Shown here in pieces: positions 8,410 to 17,245 of a DNA stretch of 64,000 nucleotides. Below the pieces are notes generated by a model. The model was not told where the DNA came from, did no database searches, and saw only the letters and a list, made by a program, of their open reading frames with translations. Positions within the stretch are counted from its first letter, which is position 1. Each line of letters starts with the position of its first letter. The DNA is from Pseudomonadota bacterium. GTDB taxonomy: Bacteria > Pseudomonadota > Alphaproteobacteria > Sphingomonadales > Sphingomonadaceae. The position numbers and the translations under genes are program-made. The stretch spans positions 1 through 64,000 of the forward strand of contig JAEWZX010000007.1 in NCBI GenBank assembly GCA_023394965.1. Direction: 5' to 3'.

Positions 8410-9111
8410 ATGCCTGAATCTTTGGAAGTCGTTCTTATTTGCCAAGGTGGTTTGATCCGCGAATCCATCGCTGAAGCGCTTGAGTTGAGTAATATCAACG
8501 TGGCGCTGAAAGCGGAATCGCTTCGTTCGCTGCCCGATATCCGTATGATGCCCGGCCAAGTCGGCGTTTATGTCTTCACGCAAGGAAGCAAGGATTTCGC
8601 TGCCGAAGAAGCTCGCCTCGTACCGCAATGCGATCTCCAGAACTGGGTGGTCCTGTGCGAAGATCGTCGCAACGCCATAGTCGAAAGTCTGCTGGCGGCA
8701 GACCGTCCAATCGCAACCGCGCCTGTTGACGTTTCGCGCGAGGATCTGACTCGCCTGGTGGAATTGGCTTCTCGCAACCGTCGCCTTTGTGTGGGGGGCA
8801 TGTGCGCCTCCTGTCCGGCACCTGCTGCACAGTGGCTCAACCGCATCAGCCTTTCCGATCGCCAATGGACTCTGCTCAGATATTTGTCGGAAGGTCTCTC
8901 GAACAAGGAGATCGCCCGGTTCGAAGACTGCACCGAGAGCAACGTCAAAGTGCGCATGAGGGCGCTGCTCGACAAGCTGGAAGTCACGAACCGGACCAAG
9001 GCAGCCGTCATGGCCGCGAAAGCCGGTGTGAGTTATAGCAGACCTGCTCCTTCAATATCTATGGCAAATGAGGTGGTGCGCACCGCGCAAATGGCCGACT
9101 TAGAATGCTAG
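8410..9111 (+). CDS. LuxR/NarL-type regulator with degenerate receiver
   Basis: This 233-residue protein ends in a clear LuxR-type helix-turn-helix (about residues 146-203, including LSDRQWTLLRYLSEGLSNKE and the recognition-helix part ESNVKVRMRALLDKL). The first 110 residues follow receiver-like topology, but the acidic pocket and phosphoacceptor Asp are not visible: strand 1 ends VVLICQG and strand 3 ends VGVYVFTQG. The linker has Cys127, Cys132 and Cys135 (CX4CX2C). It is therefore probably controlled by something other than standard phosphorylation; redox or metal sensing is a speculation. It lies divergently from the pilus operon and probably regulates it. A GAGGGGGG site precedes the ATG. 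Confidence 0.8.
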   Translation: MPESLEVVLICQGGLIRESIAEALELSNINVALKAESLRSLPDIRMMPGQVGVYVFTQGSKDFAAEEARLVPQCDLQNWVVLCEDRRNAIVESLLAADRPIATAPVDVSREDLTRLVELASRNRRLCVGGMCASCPAPAAQWLNRISLSDRQWTLLRYLSEGLSNKEIARFEDCTESNVKVRMRALLDKLEVTNRTKAAVMAAKAGVSYSRPAPSISMANEVVRTAQMADLEC

Positions 9112-9466
9112 GTTGGCAGGTTGGACACTAACCGCTGCGAAGTGCTTTTGCTGTCCACTCCCAAGCCCACCTCGACTCACTTAAATCTGCTGCAAATGCT
9201 AGCAAGAGCGCCAAAGCGATCCCGCTAGATCTGCCTTATCTCAAACACTCCCGCTTTCTGATCCTTTTTGCGCATGATGACTATGCGCTCTCGGCCCCTG
9301 GAAATCGACTTTGTATTGTCTCGCATACAGCGCCGCCTAAACCATGCTTGTGCGGGGCTACGTAAGGTGTCGTCCATCGCCGATCTGCGAAGATTAAAAC
9401 CTGACGGCATTACAATTTGGCTAAAATTCCCTAGGTAGCGGCAAAGGGCGCTTTAAAGGCACAGGG
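9112..9466. other. Intergenic stretch, no gene seen
   Basis: The 355 bases between the regulator and the kinase-like gene contain no frame with a believable ribosome site or protein character. A 61-codon leftward frame (9225-9410) is Arg-rich, lacks a start signal and is not called. The region probably holds the promoter of the 9467-11400 unit. Confidence 0.4.
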
Positions 9467-10513
9467 TTGATGGACTGGGTAATTTACAATTTCGACAGCC
9501 TGCCACTTCGGCAGACCGCGATGTCGGCGACCCAGCCTCAGCCCCGACCGACCTATCGTGGCGCTGGTGTTTCCCGGCCACGCATCGGCGTTATCTACAA
9601 TCCGCGGAGCCATCGCAACAAGGGCCAGGATCTCGCCTGTACCGGGGCAGACAGAATAGTCGTCGCGCAACCCGATACGCGTGAAGAAATAGCCCATGCC
9701 CTGGTCGGTTTCGCACGCGATGGGATCGATTTTCTCATCATCAACGGCGGTGACGGCACGGTGCGAGACGTGTTGACCATGGGGCAATCGGTTTTTGGTG
9801 ATTGCTGGCCTGCCATCGCGGTGTTGCCCAAGGGCAAGACGAATGCGCTCAATGTCGATCTGGGCGCACCTGCCGACTGGACACTTGAAGGTGCCATCGC
9901 TGCCTATGGATCTGGCCGCCGCATCGCGCGTCGTCCGCTCGCCGTCAGCCGCCAGGGCGATCCCGGTCCGGCCATGCTGGGCTTCATTTTCGGCGCGGGC
10001 GCTTTCACCCATGGGATCGATGCTGGCCAGGATGCGCATTCCCTAGGCTTCTTCAACAGCCTCGCGGTCGGCGCTGCCAGCGTCTGGGGGGTTCTTCAGG
10101 CCTTGCTTGGGACCGACCGAAACAAATGGCGTCGCGGCACGGAAATGCGCCTCGACTTTCTGCCGTCAGGCAAGCCTGTTCCCCATTCCGGGCATGGCGA
10201 TGCTGCCCGGCGCAGCGTGATGTTGGTGTCCACTCTGATACGCATGCCCATGGGGATCGAGTTGTTCGGTAAGCCTAGGCCAGGCCTTAAGTTGGCACTG
10301 CTTGACCATGCGCGGCGGCGTCTGCTCGTCAGCCTCCCCGCCATCCTCAAGGGCTGGCGGCCTGACTGGCTTTCCGAAGCCGGTTTGCACCAGCTTGATG
10401 CGGAAGGCCTCTCCATGGATGTGGCAGAACCTGTCATCCTTGATGGTGAAGCTTTTCCGCCCGGCCGCTATCGTATCGAGCAAGGGCCTGAACTCACCTT
10501 CATCAGCCCGTGA
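9467..10513 (+). CDS. Diacylglycerol kinase-family lipid kinase
   Basis: The protein belongs to the DAGK catalytic/YegS-like family, which phosphorylates diacylglycerol or related lipids with ATP. Visible motifs are the N-terminal IGVIYNPRSHRNKG strand-loop, the nucleotide-binding INGGDGTVRDVL and PKGKTNALN, which sits where most members have a GTxND motif. A C-terminal beta domain carries DGEAFPPG. The frame opens with TTG (9467) followed at once by ATG (9470); an ATG at 9521 (MSATQPQP) gives a more usual length. Its stop overlaps the next gene by four bases (GTGA), so both are translated together. Context suggests it makes phosphatidic acid for the next enzyme. Confidence 0.8.
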   Translation: MMDWVIYNFDSLPLRQTAMSATQPQPRPTYRGAGVSRPRIGVIYNPRSHRNKGQDLACTGADRIVVAQPDTREEIAHALVGFARDGIDFLIINGGDGTVRDVLTMGQSVFGDCWPAIAVLPKGKTNALNVDLGAPADWTLEGAIAAYGSGRRIARRPLAVSRQGDPGPAMLGFIFGAGAFTHGIDAGQDAHSLGFFNSLAVGAASVWGVLQALLGTDRNKWRRGTEMRLDFLPSGKPVPHSGHGDAARRSVMLVSTLIRMPMGIELFGKPRPGLKLALLDHARRRLLVSLPAILKGWRPDWLSEAGLHQLDAEGLSMDVAEPVILDGEAFPPGRYRIEQGPELTFISP

Positions 10514-11400
10514 CCAGCAATCTCGCGAAGCGAATCGCTGCAGCGCTCGATCGCCCGGTGCGTGACGAGGTTGCCGCCTATGCCAGGTGTCTGGGGAAAG
10601 AAACCGGTGCGCTGGCTGTGCTGTTCTACGGCTCCAACCTCAGAACCGGGTCGCTCGAAGGGGTGCTGGATTTCTATATTCTGTTGCCAGGTCCCCAGCG
10701 TGAAAGGATCTGGCCGCGCGTCAGCTATCGCGAATGGGACCATGCGGGCGAACGGCTGCGTGCCAAGATCGCGACCATGTCGCTCGCACAATTCGCCCGT
10801 GCGGCGAGTGGGCAGTCACGCGACACTACGATCTGGGCGCGCTTCGTGCAGCCTTGCGCGCTTGTCTGGGATGCCGGCGACGAGGCGCGGGTGCAGGTGA
10901 CAGATGCACTATGTGTCGCCGCTGTCACCGCAGGGCGCCTGGCAGCCGCCGTCGGCCCCGCACGCGGTGCGCCAGAAGAGTATTGGAGGGCTCTGTTTCG
11001 CGCCACCTACAAGGCCGAATTCCGGGTAGAGAAACCGGGGCGGGAAAACACCATCCTCGAGGTCAATGCAGCCCATTTCGATGGGCTTTTGCCCCTTGCC
11101 TGGGAAACCGGCGGCTTGCAATTCGAGCGTGTGAACACGGTATTGGAGCCGCTGCTGGACAGCGCTGAACGCCAGCGCATCCTGGCATGGTGGGCGGAAC
11201 GCGCCCGGCTTGGCAAGCCGCTCAACCTGTTGCGGCTGGCCAAGGCCACGACGACTTTCGACGGGGCAGCCGATTATGCTGCGTGGAAGCTCCACCGCCA
11301 TACGGGTATCGCGCTGGAAGTTACGCCGTTCCGCGCAAAACATCCGTTGCTTGCTGCGCCGGGGGCGCTGTTCGAGCTATGGCGCAAACGCCGCGTCTAG
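10510..11400 (+). CDS. Probable Tam41-type CTP:phosphatidate cytidylyltransferase
   Basis: This 296-residue protein has a nucleotidyltransferase start, FYGS at residues 39-42 followed by VLDF at 52-55. That spacing matches the YGSG...LDF motif of Tam41/Mmp37, the mitochondrial CDP-diacylglycerol synthase. A second block, TYKAEFR...NTILEV.AAHFDGLLP (about 167-197), aligns by eye with the SYSGDFR...VLNIV.NIAHFREL block of the human protein as I remember it. Tam41 makes CDP-diacylglycerol from CTP and phosphatidic acid. The GTG start overlaps the stop of a diacylglycerol kinase-like gene, whose product would be the substrate. Sequence identity is low, so the assignment rests on motifs plus context. 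It could instead be an uncharacterised nucleotidyltransferase. Confidence 0.62.
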   Translation: MTSNLAKRIAAALDRPVRDEVAAYARCLGKETGALAVLFYGSNLRTGSLEGVLDFYILLPGPQRERIWPRVSYREWDHAGERLRAKIATMSLAQFARAASGQSRDTTIWARFVQPCALVWDAGDEARVQVTDALCVAAVTAGRLAAAVGPARGAPEEYWRALFRATYKAEFRVEKPGRENTILEVNAAHFDGLLPLAWETGGLQFERVNTVLEPLLDSAERQRILAWWAERARLGKPLNLLRLAKATTTFDGAADYAAWKLHRHTGIALEVTPFRAKHPLLAAPGALFELWRKRRV

Positions 11401-11894
11401 CGGTAGCGCATCCGGACCGAGATCGTTTCCACTCCAGAACCGACATTGAATGCAGTCTTTTTATAGCTCGGCTTTCCGAGATTGAAGATGTTGATGCTCG
11501 GGTTGTTCGACATCGCGCCGCCATCCTTGAAGATGTCCGTGCTACCGCTGTTATCGACATCGTGCCGCACGGCTATGGCATAGGTTCCGGGCTTGGGTAC
11601 TGGCATGCAGAAGGTCATGGACCCGGCCTTTGCAGGCGCTTCCATGCGGTATATCCACTTACCCTTCTGAAGCCAGTCTTCCTTGGTCCCGCGATAGCTT
11701 TGCACGCGAATGGTACCGCGGCTTTCCTTGATGTCGGTGATCGTCACGCGCACCGCAGGCCCGCTGCCAGCGGCGCATTTGGATGCATCGTTACTGATCT
11801 TCTGACGATATTGCGCATCCGCCGGAGCGGGTGCGGCGAGTGCCGACAGGGCGAGCGCAGCGATGCCGGTGGTGGCGATAAGATTGCGATTCAT
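11397..11894 (-). CDS. Secreted DUF2141-family protein
   Basis: A 165-residue exported protein with signal peptide MNRNLIATTGIAALALSALA and cleavage near ADA-Q. The mature part has the DUF2141 pattern: a beta-rich core with GTIRVQSYRG, PGTYAIAVRHDVDNSG and a conserved C-terminal strand. Family members are periplasmic or surface proteins of unknown function, common in sphingomonads and Bacteroidetes. Two cysteines (about residues 40 and 96) may form a disulfide. It converges on the Tam41-like gene, with the stop codons overlapping by four bases, and has its own promoter region to the right. Confidence 0.75.
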   Translation of the reverse strand: MNRNLIATTGIAALALSALAAPAPADAQYRQKISNDASKCAAGSGPAVRVTITDIKESRGTIRVQSYRGTKEDWLQKGKWIYRMEAPAKAGSMTFCMPVPKPGTYAIAVRHDVDNSGSTDIFKDGGAMSNNPSINIFNLGKPSYKKTAFNVGSGVETISVRMRYR

Positions 11895-12172
11895 ATGAAT
11901 GATCCGTCTTCAACTGTGTGCTATCCGGCGCTTTCGCAACCGGGCGTGAGGGATCCCAGATCCCCGATATTTTTCGTGTTCTAACAGATCGCGCTTAATT
12001 GCGGCTGAATTTTCGACGCGAGCAGCATTCAGCCTGGCCGATTTCGCGGCAGAGGGGCTTGCGCAAACTGTGTGACCGATGTGGAAAAGGCATCCGGCTC
12101 GCTTGTTATCGCTCGTTTCGCGCGCGTAGGGCTGGCCAAGGCTCACAAGCGACCAAGGCAAAAGCGCCCGCA

Positions 12173-12835
12173 ATGACCACCCCTTTGATTTCTCCTTCAA
12201 TCCTGTCCGCCGATTTCGCCGCTCTGGGTGAAGAAGTGCGCGCTATAGACGAAGCTGGTGCCGACTGGATTCACGTCGATGTGATGGATGGGCATTACGT
12301 GCCCAATATTACAATCGGCCCGGCAGTCGTGAAAGCGTTGCGCCCGCACACGACCAAGCCATTCGACGTACACCTGATGATCGCGCCGATCGATCCCTAT
12401 CTCGAAGCTTTCGCCGAAGCTGGGGCGGATATCATCACCGTGCATCCAGAAGCCGGGCCGCATATCCATCGCACGCTGCAGGCGATTTCCGGGCTCGGCA
12501 AGAAAGCGGGCGTGGTGCTCAACCCCGGCACGCCACTTGATGCGCTCGATTACCTGCTCGAAGATGTCGATCTGGTTCTGGTGATGAGTGTGAATCCCGG
12601 TTTCGGCGGGCAGAGTTTCATCCATTCGCAGCTCAAGAAGGTCGAAGCGATCCGCAAGCGCATCGATGCGCTGGGCAAGCCGATCCATCTCGAAGTCGAT
12701 GGCGGGGTCAATGCCGAAACCGCGCGTCTGTGTGTCGATGCCGGGGCGGATGTGCTGGTAGCCGGTTCGGCAACCTTCAAGGGTGGACCGGCCAGCTATG
12801 CCGCCAATATTGCGGCGCTGAAGGGGCAGTCGTGA
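12173..12835 (+). CDS. rpe: Ribulose-phosphate 3-epimerase
   Basis: This 220-residue TIM-barrel enzyme interconverts ribulose 5-phosphate and xylulose 5-phosphate in the pentose phosphate pathway. Family hallmarks are present in order: SPSILSADF at the N-terminus, the metal-site HVDVMDGHYVPN, DVHLMI, VLNPGTP, VMSVNPGFGGQ and the phosphate-binding VDGGVN...VAGSA. Length is normal. The ATG at 12173 was chosen because it begins the conserved MTTPLISPSILSADF; the frame is open further upstream without homology. The stop overlaps the GTG of the next gene (GTGA). Xylulose 5-phosphate and related sugar phosphates also link it loosely to purH and dxs nearby. Confidence 0.96.
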   Translation: MTTPLISPSILSADFAALGEEVRAIDEAGADWIHVDVMDGHYVPNITIGPAVVKALRPHTTKPFDVHLMIAPIDPYLEAFAEAGADIITVHPEAGPHIHRTLQAISGLGKKAGVVLNPGTPLDALDYLLEDVDLVLVMSVNPGFGGQSFIHSQLKKVEAIRKRIDALGKPIHLEVDGGVNAETARLCVDAGADVLVAGSATFKGGPASYAANIAALKGQS

Positions 12836-14694
12836 CGGATAGTGCACGCACTCTCCTGCGTGAGGATCGTCGGGCGATCGACCGGGAAGATGCGCCTGCA
12901 CTGCCTCTGTCGGATATGGACGAGCCGCTGGTTGACCGGGCGGCGCCGGACCTGTCCGAAACTGCTCCGCTTGAACCTGCCCGTGCACTCGCCCTGGCCG
13001 ATTTTCAACCGCCCCGGACGGGGGCGCTAGATGGTATGGTACGTTGGGCCTATCGACTCGGCGTGCCTGGTTCCGTGCTGGCAGCGCCGCTGCGCAAAGC
13101 TGCCGCGCTGCGGTTGCTGGCCACGGTCGACAGCCCGCTGCAGGGCGACAGGGCTGCCGGTGTCGCCCTGCGGGCGGGGCAGTTTCTCGTCCACGGTCTC
13201 AAGGTCCCGATCGGCAAGGTCGATTTCGGTAGCAACGCCCAGCTAACTCCTCCCGTCCAGCGTGCGGTTCAGGGGTTCACCTGGCTGCGTGACCTGGGCT
13301 CGTGTGCCCCGCGCGAAGAATGCGCCGGCATCGGACAGGATCTGGTGGCGCGCTGGCTCAAGGCCAATCCCATACCCGCCCGCGGCCCGGCCTGGACCGT
13401 CGAACATGCCGGTCTGCGATTGCTGGCCTGGCTGGTGCAGGCACCGCTAGTACTCTCGGCCGATGCGCGGCTGCGCTCCCGCACGCTTGAAGCGATGGAG
13501 GCGACGGCCCGGTTTCTAGATCGTGAGGTCGCCCGCGCCGAAGACGGGCTGGGCCAGGTTGCTGGCTGGTGTGCTATCGTGGCGGCCGGATTGCTGATGC
13601 CCGATGGCCGCCCGCGACGCCTGTTTGGGGAAGCGGGTCTGCTGCGCGCCCTGGGTGAACTGGTCAGCGAAGACGGCGGTGTGTTGTCGCGCAGCCCGCT
13701 GGCGCAGATGGAAGCGATTGCGCTGCTGGTGGACCTCCGCGCCTGCTACGAAGCGGTTGATCGCGATCCTCCGCCTGCCTTGGAAACCATGCTCAGCCTG
13801 CTGGTGCCCCCCCTGCTGGCCGTGCGGATGAGCGACCGTGCGCTTGGTAGCTGGCAGGGTGCGGGCGCCACTTCGGCTGATCGCGTCGATGGCCTGATCG
13901 CGGCCAGCGGTATTCGCACCCGTCCTGGCAAGGACAACAGACATTGGGGCTATCAGCGCGCCGATGCCGCCAAGGCCGTCCTGGTGTTCGACGCTGCACC
14001 GCCTCCGCGCTCGCGTCATGCCCGCCATGGATGCGCATCGACTCTCGCATTCGAATTTTCACATGGTGAGCAGCGGATCGTAGTCAATTGCGGTGGGGCC
14101 GAGCTGGCGGGCGGGCAGGTGCCCGTGCGGATCGAACAGGGCCTTCGCGGCACGGCCGCTCATTCGACGCTCGTGCTCGACGATGCCAATTCCACTGCGG
14201 TCCTAATCAAGGGGCAGGTCGGCAAGGGCGTGGAAGAAGTCGATATTGCGCGTAGCATCGTCAAACAGCGGGGTCGCGATGCAGTGCGGCTGGAAGCATC
14301 GCACAATGGCTACGCGGCGCGTTATGGCCTGATTCACCGGCGTACCCTGCTGCTTGGCGCCGATGGCACCGGCCTGTCGGGTGAAGACGTGCTCGAACCT
14401 TCGGGACGCCAGGGCAAGCGCGGCAAGATCGCCTTTGCGATCCGGTTTCATCTGGGGGTAGGCATCGATGTCGGCCTGGCAGACGACCTGCGCGGAGCCG
14501 GACTTGCGCTGCCCGATGGAAGCTACTGGCAATTCCGGCTCGGAGGCGATAGCGGCGAGGCGCAAATCGCGATCGAGGACAGCCTCTGGGTCGACGGGCA
14601 GGGCCGCCCGCGGGCTACGCAGCAACTTGTCGTCGAAGGACTGACATCGCGCAGCGGGGGACGCTTCCCCTGGCTGCTCAAACGCATGGGATAA
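12832..14694 (+). CDS. Heparinase II/III-like protein
   Basis: This 620-residue protein has an alpha-helical toroid N-terminal half (about 60-350) followed by a beta-rich C-terminal half. The segment from RHGCASTLAFEFSHGEQRIVVNCGG through GTAAHSTLVLDD is typical of the heparinase II/III C-terminal domain. The family includes polysaccharide lyases, but alphaproteobacterial members upstream of purH are uncharacterised. No signal peptide is evident from the GTG start at 12832, which overlaps the rpe stop and has AAGGGG just before it. The second-ranked view is a cell-envelope glycan-related enzyme acting after export by another route. The gap to purH is only two bases. Confidence 0.8.
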   Translation: MTDSARTLLREDRRAIDREDAPALPLSDMDEPLVDRAAPDLSETAPLEPARALALADFQPPRTGALDGMVRWAYRLGVPGSVLAAPLRKAAALRLLATVDSPLQGDRAAGVALRAGQFLVHGLKVPIGKVDFGSNAQLTPPVQRAVQGFTWLRDLGSCAPREECAGIGQDLVARWLKANPIPARGPAWTVEHAGLRLLAWLVQAPLVLSADARLRSRTLEAMEATARFLDREVARAEDGLGQVAGWCAIVAAGLLMPDGRPRRLFGEAGLLRALGELVSEDGGVLSRSPLAQMEAIALLVDLRACYEAVDRDPPPALETMLSLLVPPLLAVRMSDRALGSWQGAGATSADRVDGLIAASGIRTRPGKDNRHWGYQRADAAKAVLVFDAAPPPRSRHARHGCASTLAFEFSHGEQRIVVNCGGAELAGGQVPVRIEQGLRGTAAHSTLVLDDANSTAVLIKGQVGKGVEEVDIARSIVKQRGRDAVRLEASHNGYAARYGLIHRRTLLLGADGTGLSGEDVLEPSGRQGKRGKIAFAIRFHLGVGIDVGLADDLRGAGLALPDGSYWQFRLGGDSGEAQIAIEDSLWVDGQGRPRATQQLVVEGLTSRSGGRFPWLLKRMG

Positions 14695-14696
14695 GA

Positions 14697-16292
14697 ATGA
14701 CCGACATGGCGGATGTGAAGATCAAACGGGCTCTGCTTTCGGTGTCCGATAAGACCGGCTTGGTTGAACTGGGCAAGGCGCTGGCGGCTAAGGGCGTCGA
14801 TCTGGTTTCGACCGGCGGTACGGCTCGGGTCCTGCGCGAAGCCGGCCTCCATGTGCGCGATGTTTCTGATCTTACCGGCTTTCCTGAAATGATGGACGGG
14901 CGCGTGAAGACGCTGCACCCGATGGTCCATGGCGGCCTCCTGGCCGTGCGGGACAATCCAGACCACGCAGCGGCCATGAAGGAACACGAAATCGGCGCGA
15001 TCGATCTCGTCGTGGTTAATCTCTATCCGTTCGAAGCCACCGTCGCCAAAGGTGCGGAGCGCGACGAAATCATCGAGAACATCGATATTGGCGGGCCATC
15101 GATGGTGCGCAGTGCGGCCAAGAACCACCAGTTCGTGACCATTGTCACCGATCCCGCAGATTACGATACGCTGATGGGCGAACTGGAAGCGACAGGCGCG
15201 ACATCATTGGATTTCCGCCGCAAATGCGCGGCCAAGGCATTTGCCGCGACTGCCGCCTATGATTCGATGATCAGCCAGTGGTTCGCAGTTTCGGATCAGC
15301 AGCAGCAGCTTCCCGCGTTCCTGGCGGTCAACGGCAAGGCGCCGGTCGAACTGCGCTATGGCGAAAATCCGCATCAGAAAGCGGCGCTCTATACGCCTGC
15401 CGGGCCTCATGGCAAAGGCATTGCTCAGGCAGAACAGCTGCAGGGCAAGGAGCTTAGCTACAACAATTACAATGATGCCGATGCCGCGCTCGAACTGTGC
15501 GCCGAATTTTCCGGTGGCCAACCGGCTGTGGTGATCGTCAAGCATGCCAATCCTTGCGGCGTGGCGCAGGCTCCTACCCTTCTCGAGGCCTGGAACGATG
15601 CGCTCGCCTGTGACAGCGTGTCCGCCTTCGGCGGTATCGTGGCCGTCAACACCGAACTCGACGGGCCGACTGCCGAAGCGATCTGCGAAATTTTCACCGA
15701 AGTTGTCATTGCCCCGTCGGTCAGCAATGTGGCCAAGGCTGCTTTCGCAAGAAAGAAGAATTTGCGCCTGCTGGTTACGGGGGGCTTGCCCGATCCGCGC
15801 CGCGATGGGCTGCTGGTCAAGCCTATCACCGGCGGCCTTCTGGTTCAGACGCGTGATAACGGCGCGATCAGTGAAGCCGATCTGAAGGTCGTCACTCAGC
15901 GTGAGCCGACAGCTCAGGAACTGAAGGACTGTTTTTTCGCCTGGACCGTGGCGCGTCACGTCAAATCGAATGCGATTGTCTATGCCAAGGATGGCGCTAC
16001 TGCGGGGATCGGCGCAGGTCAGATGAACCGGCGCGATTCGAGCCGTATCGCCGCAATGAAAGCAGCTGAGGCAGCGGAAAAATATGGTTGGGACCAGTCT
16101 CGCACCGTCGGCAGCGCCGTGGCTTCGGACGCCTTCTTCCCCTTTGCCGATGGCTTGTTGGCGGCGGCTGAAGCCGGTGCCACGGCGATCATCCAGCCGG
16201 GCGGTTCCATCCGTGATGAAGAAGTGATCGCAGCTGCCGACGAGAAGGGGCTGGCCATGGTCTTCACCGGGATGCGCCACTTCCGGCACTGA
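14697..16292 (+). CDS. purH: Bifunctional AICAR transformylase/IMP cyclohydrolase
   Basis: This 531-residue enzyme catalyses the last two steps of purine synthesis: formylation of AICAR using 10-formyl-THF, then ring closure to IMP. The N-terminal cyclohydrolase part (about 1-190) contains ALLSVSDKTGLVELG, STGGTARVLREAG, DVSDLTGFPEMMDGRVKTLHP and NIDIGGPSMVRSAAKNH. The transformylase part contains VELRYGENPHQKAA and VIVKHANPCG, with Lys-His of the active site. Length and ends are normal. It follows the heparinase-like gene by two bases, so the rpe-hep-purH genes are probably cotranscribed. Confidence 0.97.
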   Translation: MTDMADVKIKRALLSVSDKTGLVELGKALAAKGVDLVSTGGTARVLREAGLHVRDVSDLTGFPEMMDGRVKTLHPMVHGGLLAVRDNPDHAAAMKEHEIGAIDLVVVNLYPFEATVAKGAERDEIIENIDIGGPSMVRSAAKNHQFVTIVTDPADYDTLMGELEATGATSLDFRRKCAAKAFAATAAYDSMISQWFAVSDQQQQLPAFLAVNGKAPVELRYGENPHQKAALYTPAGPHGKGIAQAEQLQGKELSYNNYNDADAALELCAEFSGGQPAVVIVKHANPCGVAQAPTLLEAWNDALACDSVSAFGGIVAVNTELDGPTAEAICEIFTEVVIAPSVSNVAKAAFARKKNLRLLVTGGLPDPRRDGLLVKPITGGLLVQTRDNGAISEADLKVVTQREPTAQELKDCFFAWTVARHVKSNAIVYAKDGATAGIGAGQMNRRDSSRIAAMKAAEAAEKYGWDQSRTVGSAVASDAFFPFADGLLAAAEAGATAIIQPGGSIRDEEVIAAADEKGLAMVFTGMRHFRH

Positions 16293-16399
16293 GGGTTTCG
16301 GTCGACCAACGAAGCTGAATATCCGACGACGGGCACATTAAGGGCGTTGCAATGGCGACGTGTGTACCCACGTGGGAATTATCGACGAAAGATTCCCTT

Positions 16400-16531
16400 A
16401 TGAGCCTGTTTACCCCCGACCTTTATCGTAATTTCGCCATTGGCTTCGGTGCCGGTGCCATCGCCATCTTACTGACCAATGGTGGCGGTTTCCTATCGTC
16501 CGTTCCGCAACTGGTTGCCGCAATCGTCTGA
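16400..16531 (+). CDS. Small membrane protein, 43 residues
   Basis: A 43-residue frame starting MSLFTPDLYRNFAIGFGAGA has one predicted membrane helix (about 12-28). Its TGA shares an A with the ATG of msrA (TGATG at 16529-16533), so the two are coupled. An in-frame ATG at 16352 with AAGGG seven bases before it would add 16 residues; I prefer 16400 because MSLFTPDLYRNFA looks like a natural start, but the upstream ribosome site is better. Function is unknown. The coupling suggests a membrane partner for the exported reductase. Confidence 0.55.
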   Translation: MSLFTPDLYRNFAIGFGAGAIAILLTNGGGFLSSVPQLVAAIV

Positions 16532-17208
16532 TGCGTAGCGGGGCGCCATTCGCTGCCCTTGCGCTGGCCATGGTGTCATCCGCCTGCCAGCAGCCCGCGA
16601 TCGCTGCCGAAGCGGTTGTTACCGCGCCGCAGGCCACACGTGTGGCAAAGGAAAACGGCCTGAAGACGGCAATATTCGCAGGCGGCTGTTTCTGGGGCGT
16701 TGAAGGCGTGTTCAGTCACGTAAAGGGCGTGAAAAGCGCCGTTTCCGGCTATCACGGCGGCACCAAACGCCAGGCGAGCTACCGCCTCGTTTCAAGTGGC
16801 ATAACCGATCATGCCGAGGCTGTGAAAGTCACCTATGACCCCAAGGTCATCCGATACGATCAGCTGCTGCGGATTTTCTTCTCTGTCGTTGCAGATCCCA
16901 CGCAGTTCAATCGGCAGGGGCCTGACACAGGCGCGCAATATCGCAGTGCAATCGTGCCGATGTCTGCAGAACAGAACCCGGTTGCCAAGGCCTATATTGC
17001 GCAACTGACAGCATCGGGCCTGTGGTCAAAGCCGATCGTAACCCGGATTGAGCGCGTTCAGGCTTTTTATGCAGCAGAAGCCCATCATCAGGACTTTATG
17101 CTCAAAAATCCGCGCAACGGCTATATCGCTAGGTGGGATGCGCCCAAGGTTAAGGCGTTAAAGGCCCTGTATCCGGGTGTCTATTCGGCGAGCTTCCAGC
17201 GCGACTAG
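16531..17208 (+). CDS. msrA: Exported peptide-methionine (S)-sulfoxide reductase
   Basis: This 225-residue enzyme reduces the S-epimer of methionine sulfoxide in proteins. The catalytic motif GGCFWG is present with Cys53. Other family blocks are AVSGYHGG, HAEAVKVTYDP, DPTQFNRQGPDTGAQYRS and a C-terminal EAHHQDF. The N-terminus ends in VSSAC (Cys19), a lipobox, so the mature protein should be a membrane-anchored lipoprotein facing the periplasm. That is unlike cytosolic MsrA. MsrB in this window also carries an exported N-terminus. It is translationally coupled to the 43-residue membrane protein. Confidence 0.93.
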   Translation: MRSGAPFAALALAMVSSACQQPAIAAEAVVTAPQATRVAKENGLKTAIFAGGCFWGVEGVFSHVKGVKSAVSGYHGGTKRQASYRLVSSGITDHAEAVKVTYDPKVIRYDQLLRIFFSVVADPTQFNRQGPDTGAQYRSAIVPMSAEQNPVAKAYIAQLTASGLWSKPIVTRIERVQAFYAAEAHHQDFMLKNPRNGYIARWDAPKVKALKALYPGVYSASFQRD

Positions 17209-17245
17209 CTTGCGCGCGGGGGCGCTGCGTCCTAACTCATGTGAC

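Noticed and set aside
9225..9410. 61-codon leftward frame between the regulator and the lipid kinase
   Set aside because: No ribosome site, highly basic composition, no recognisable feature.
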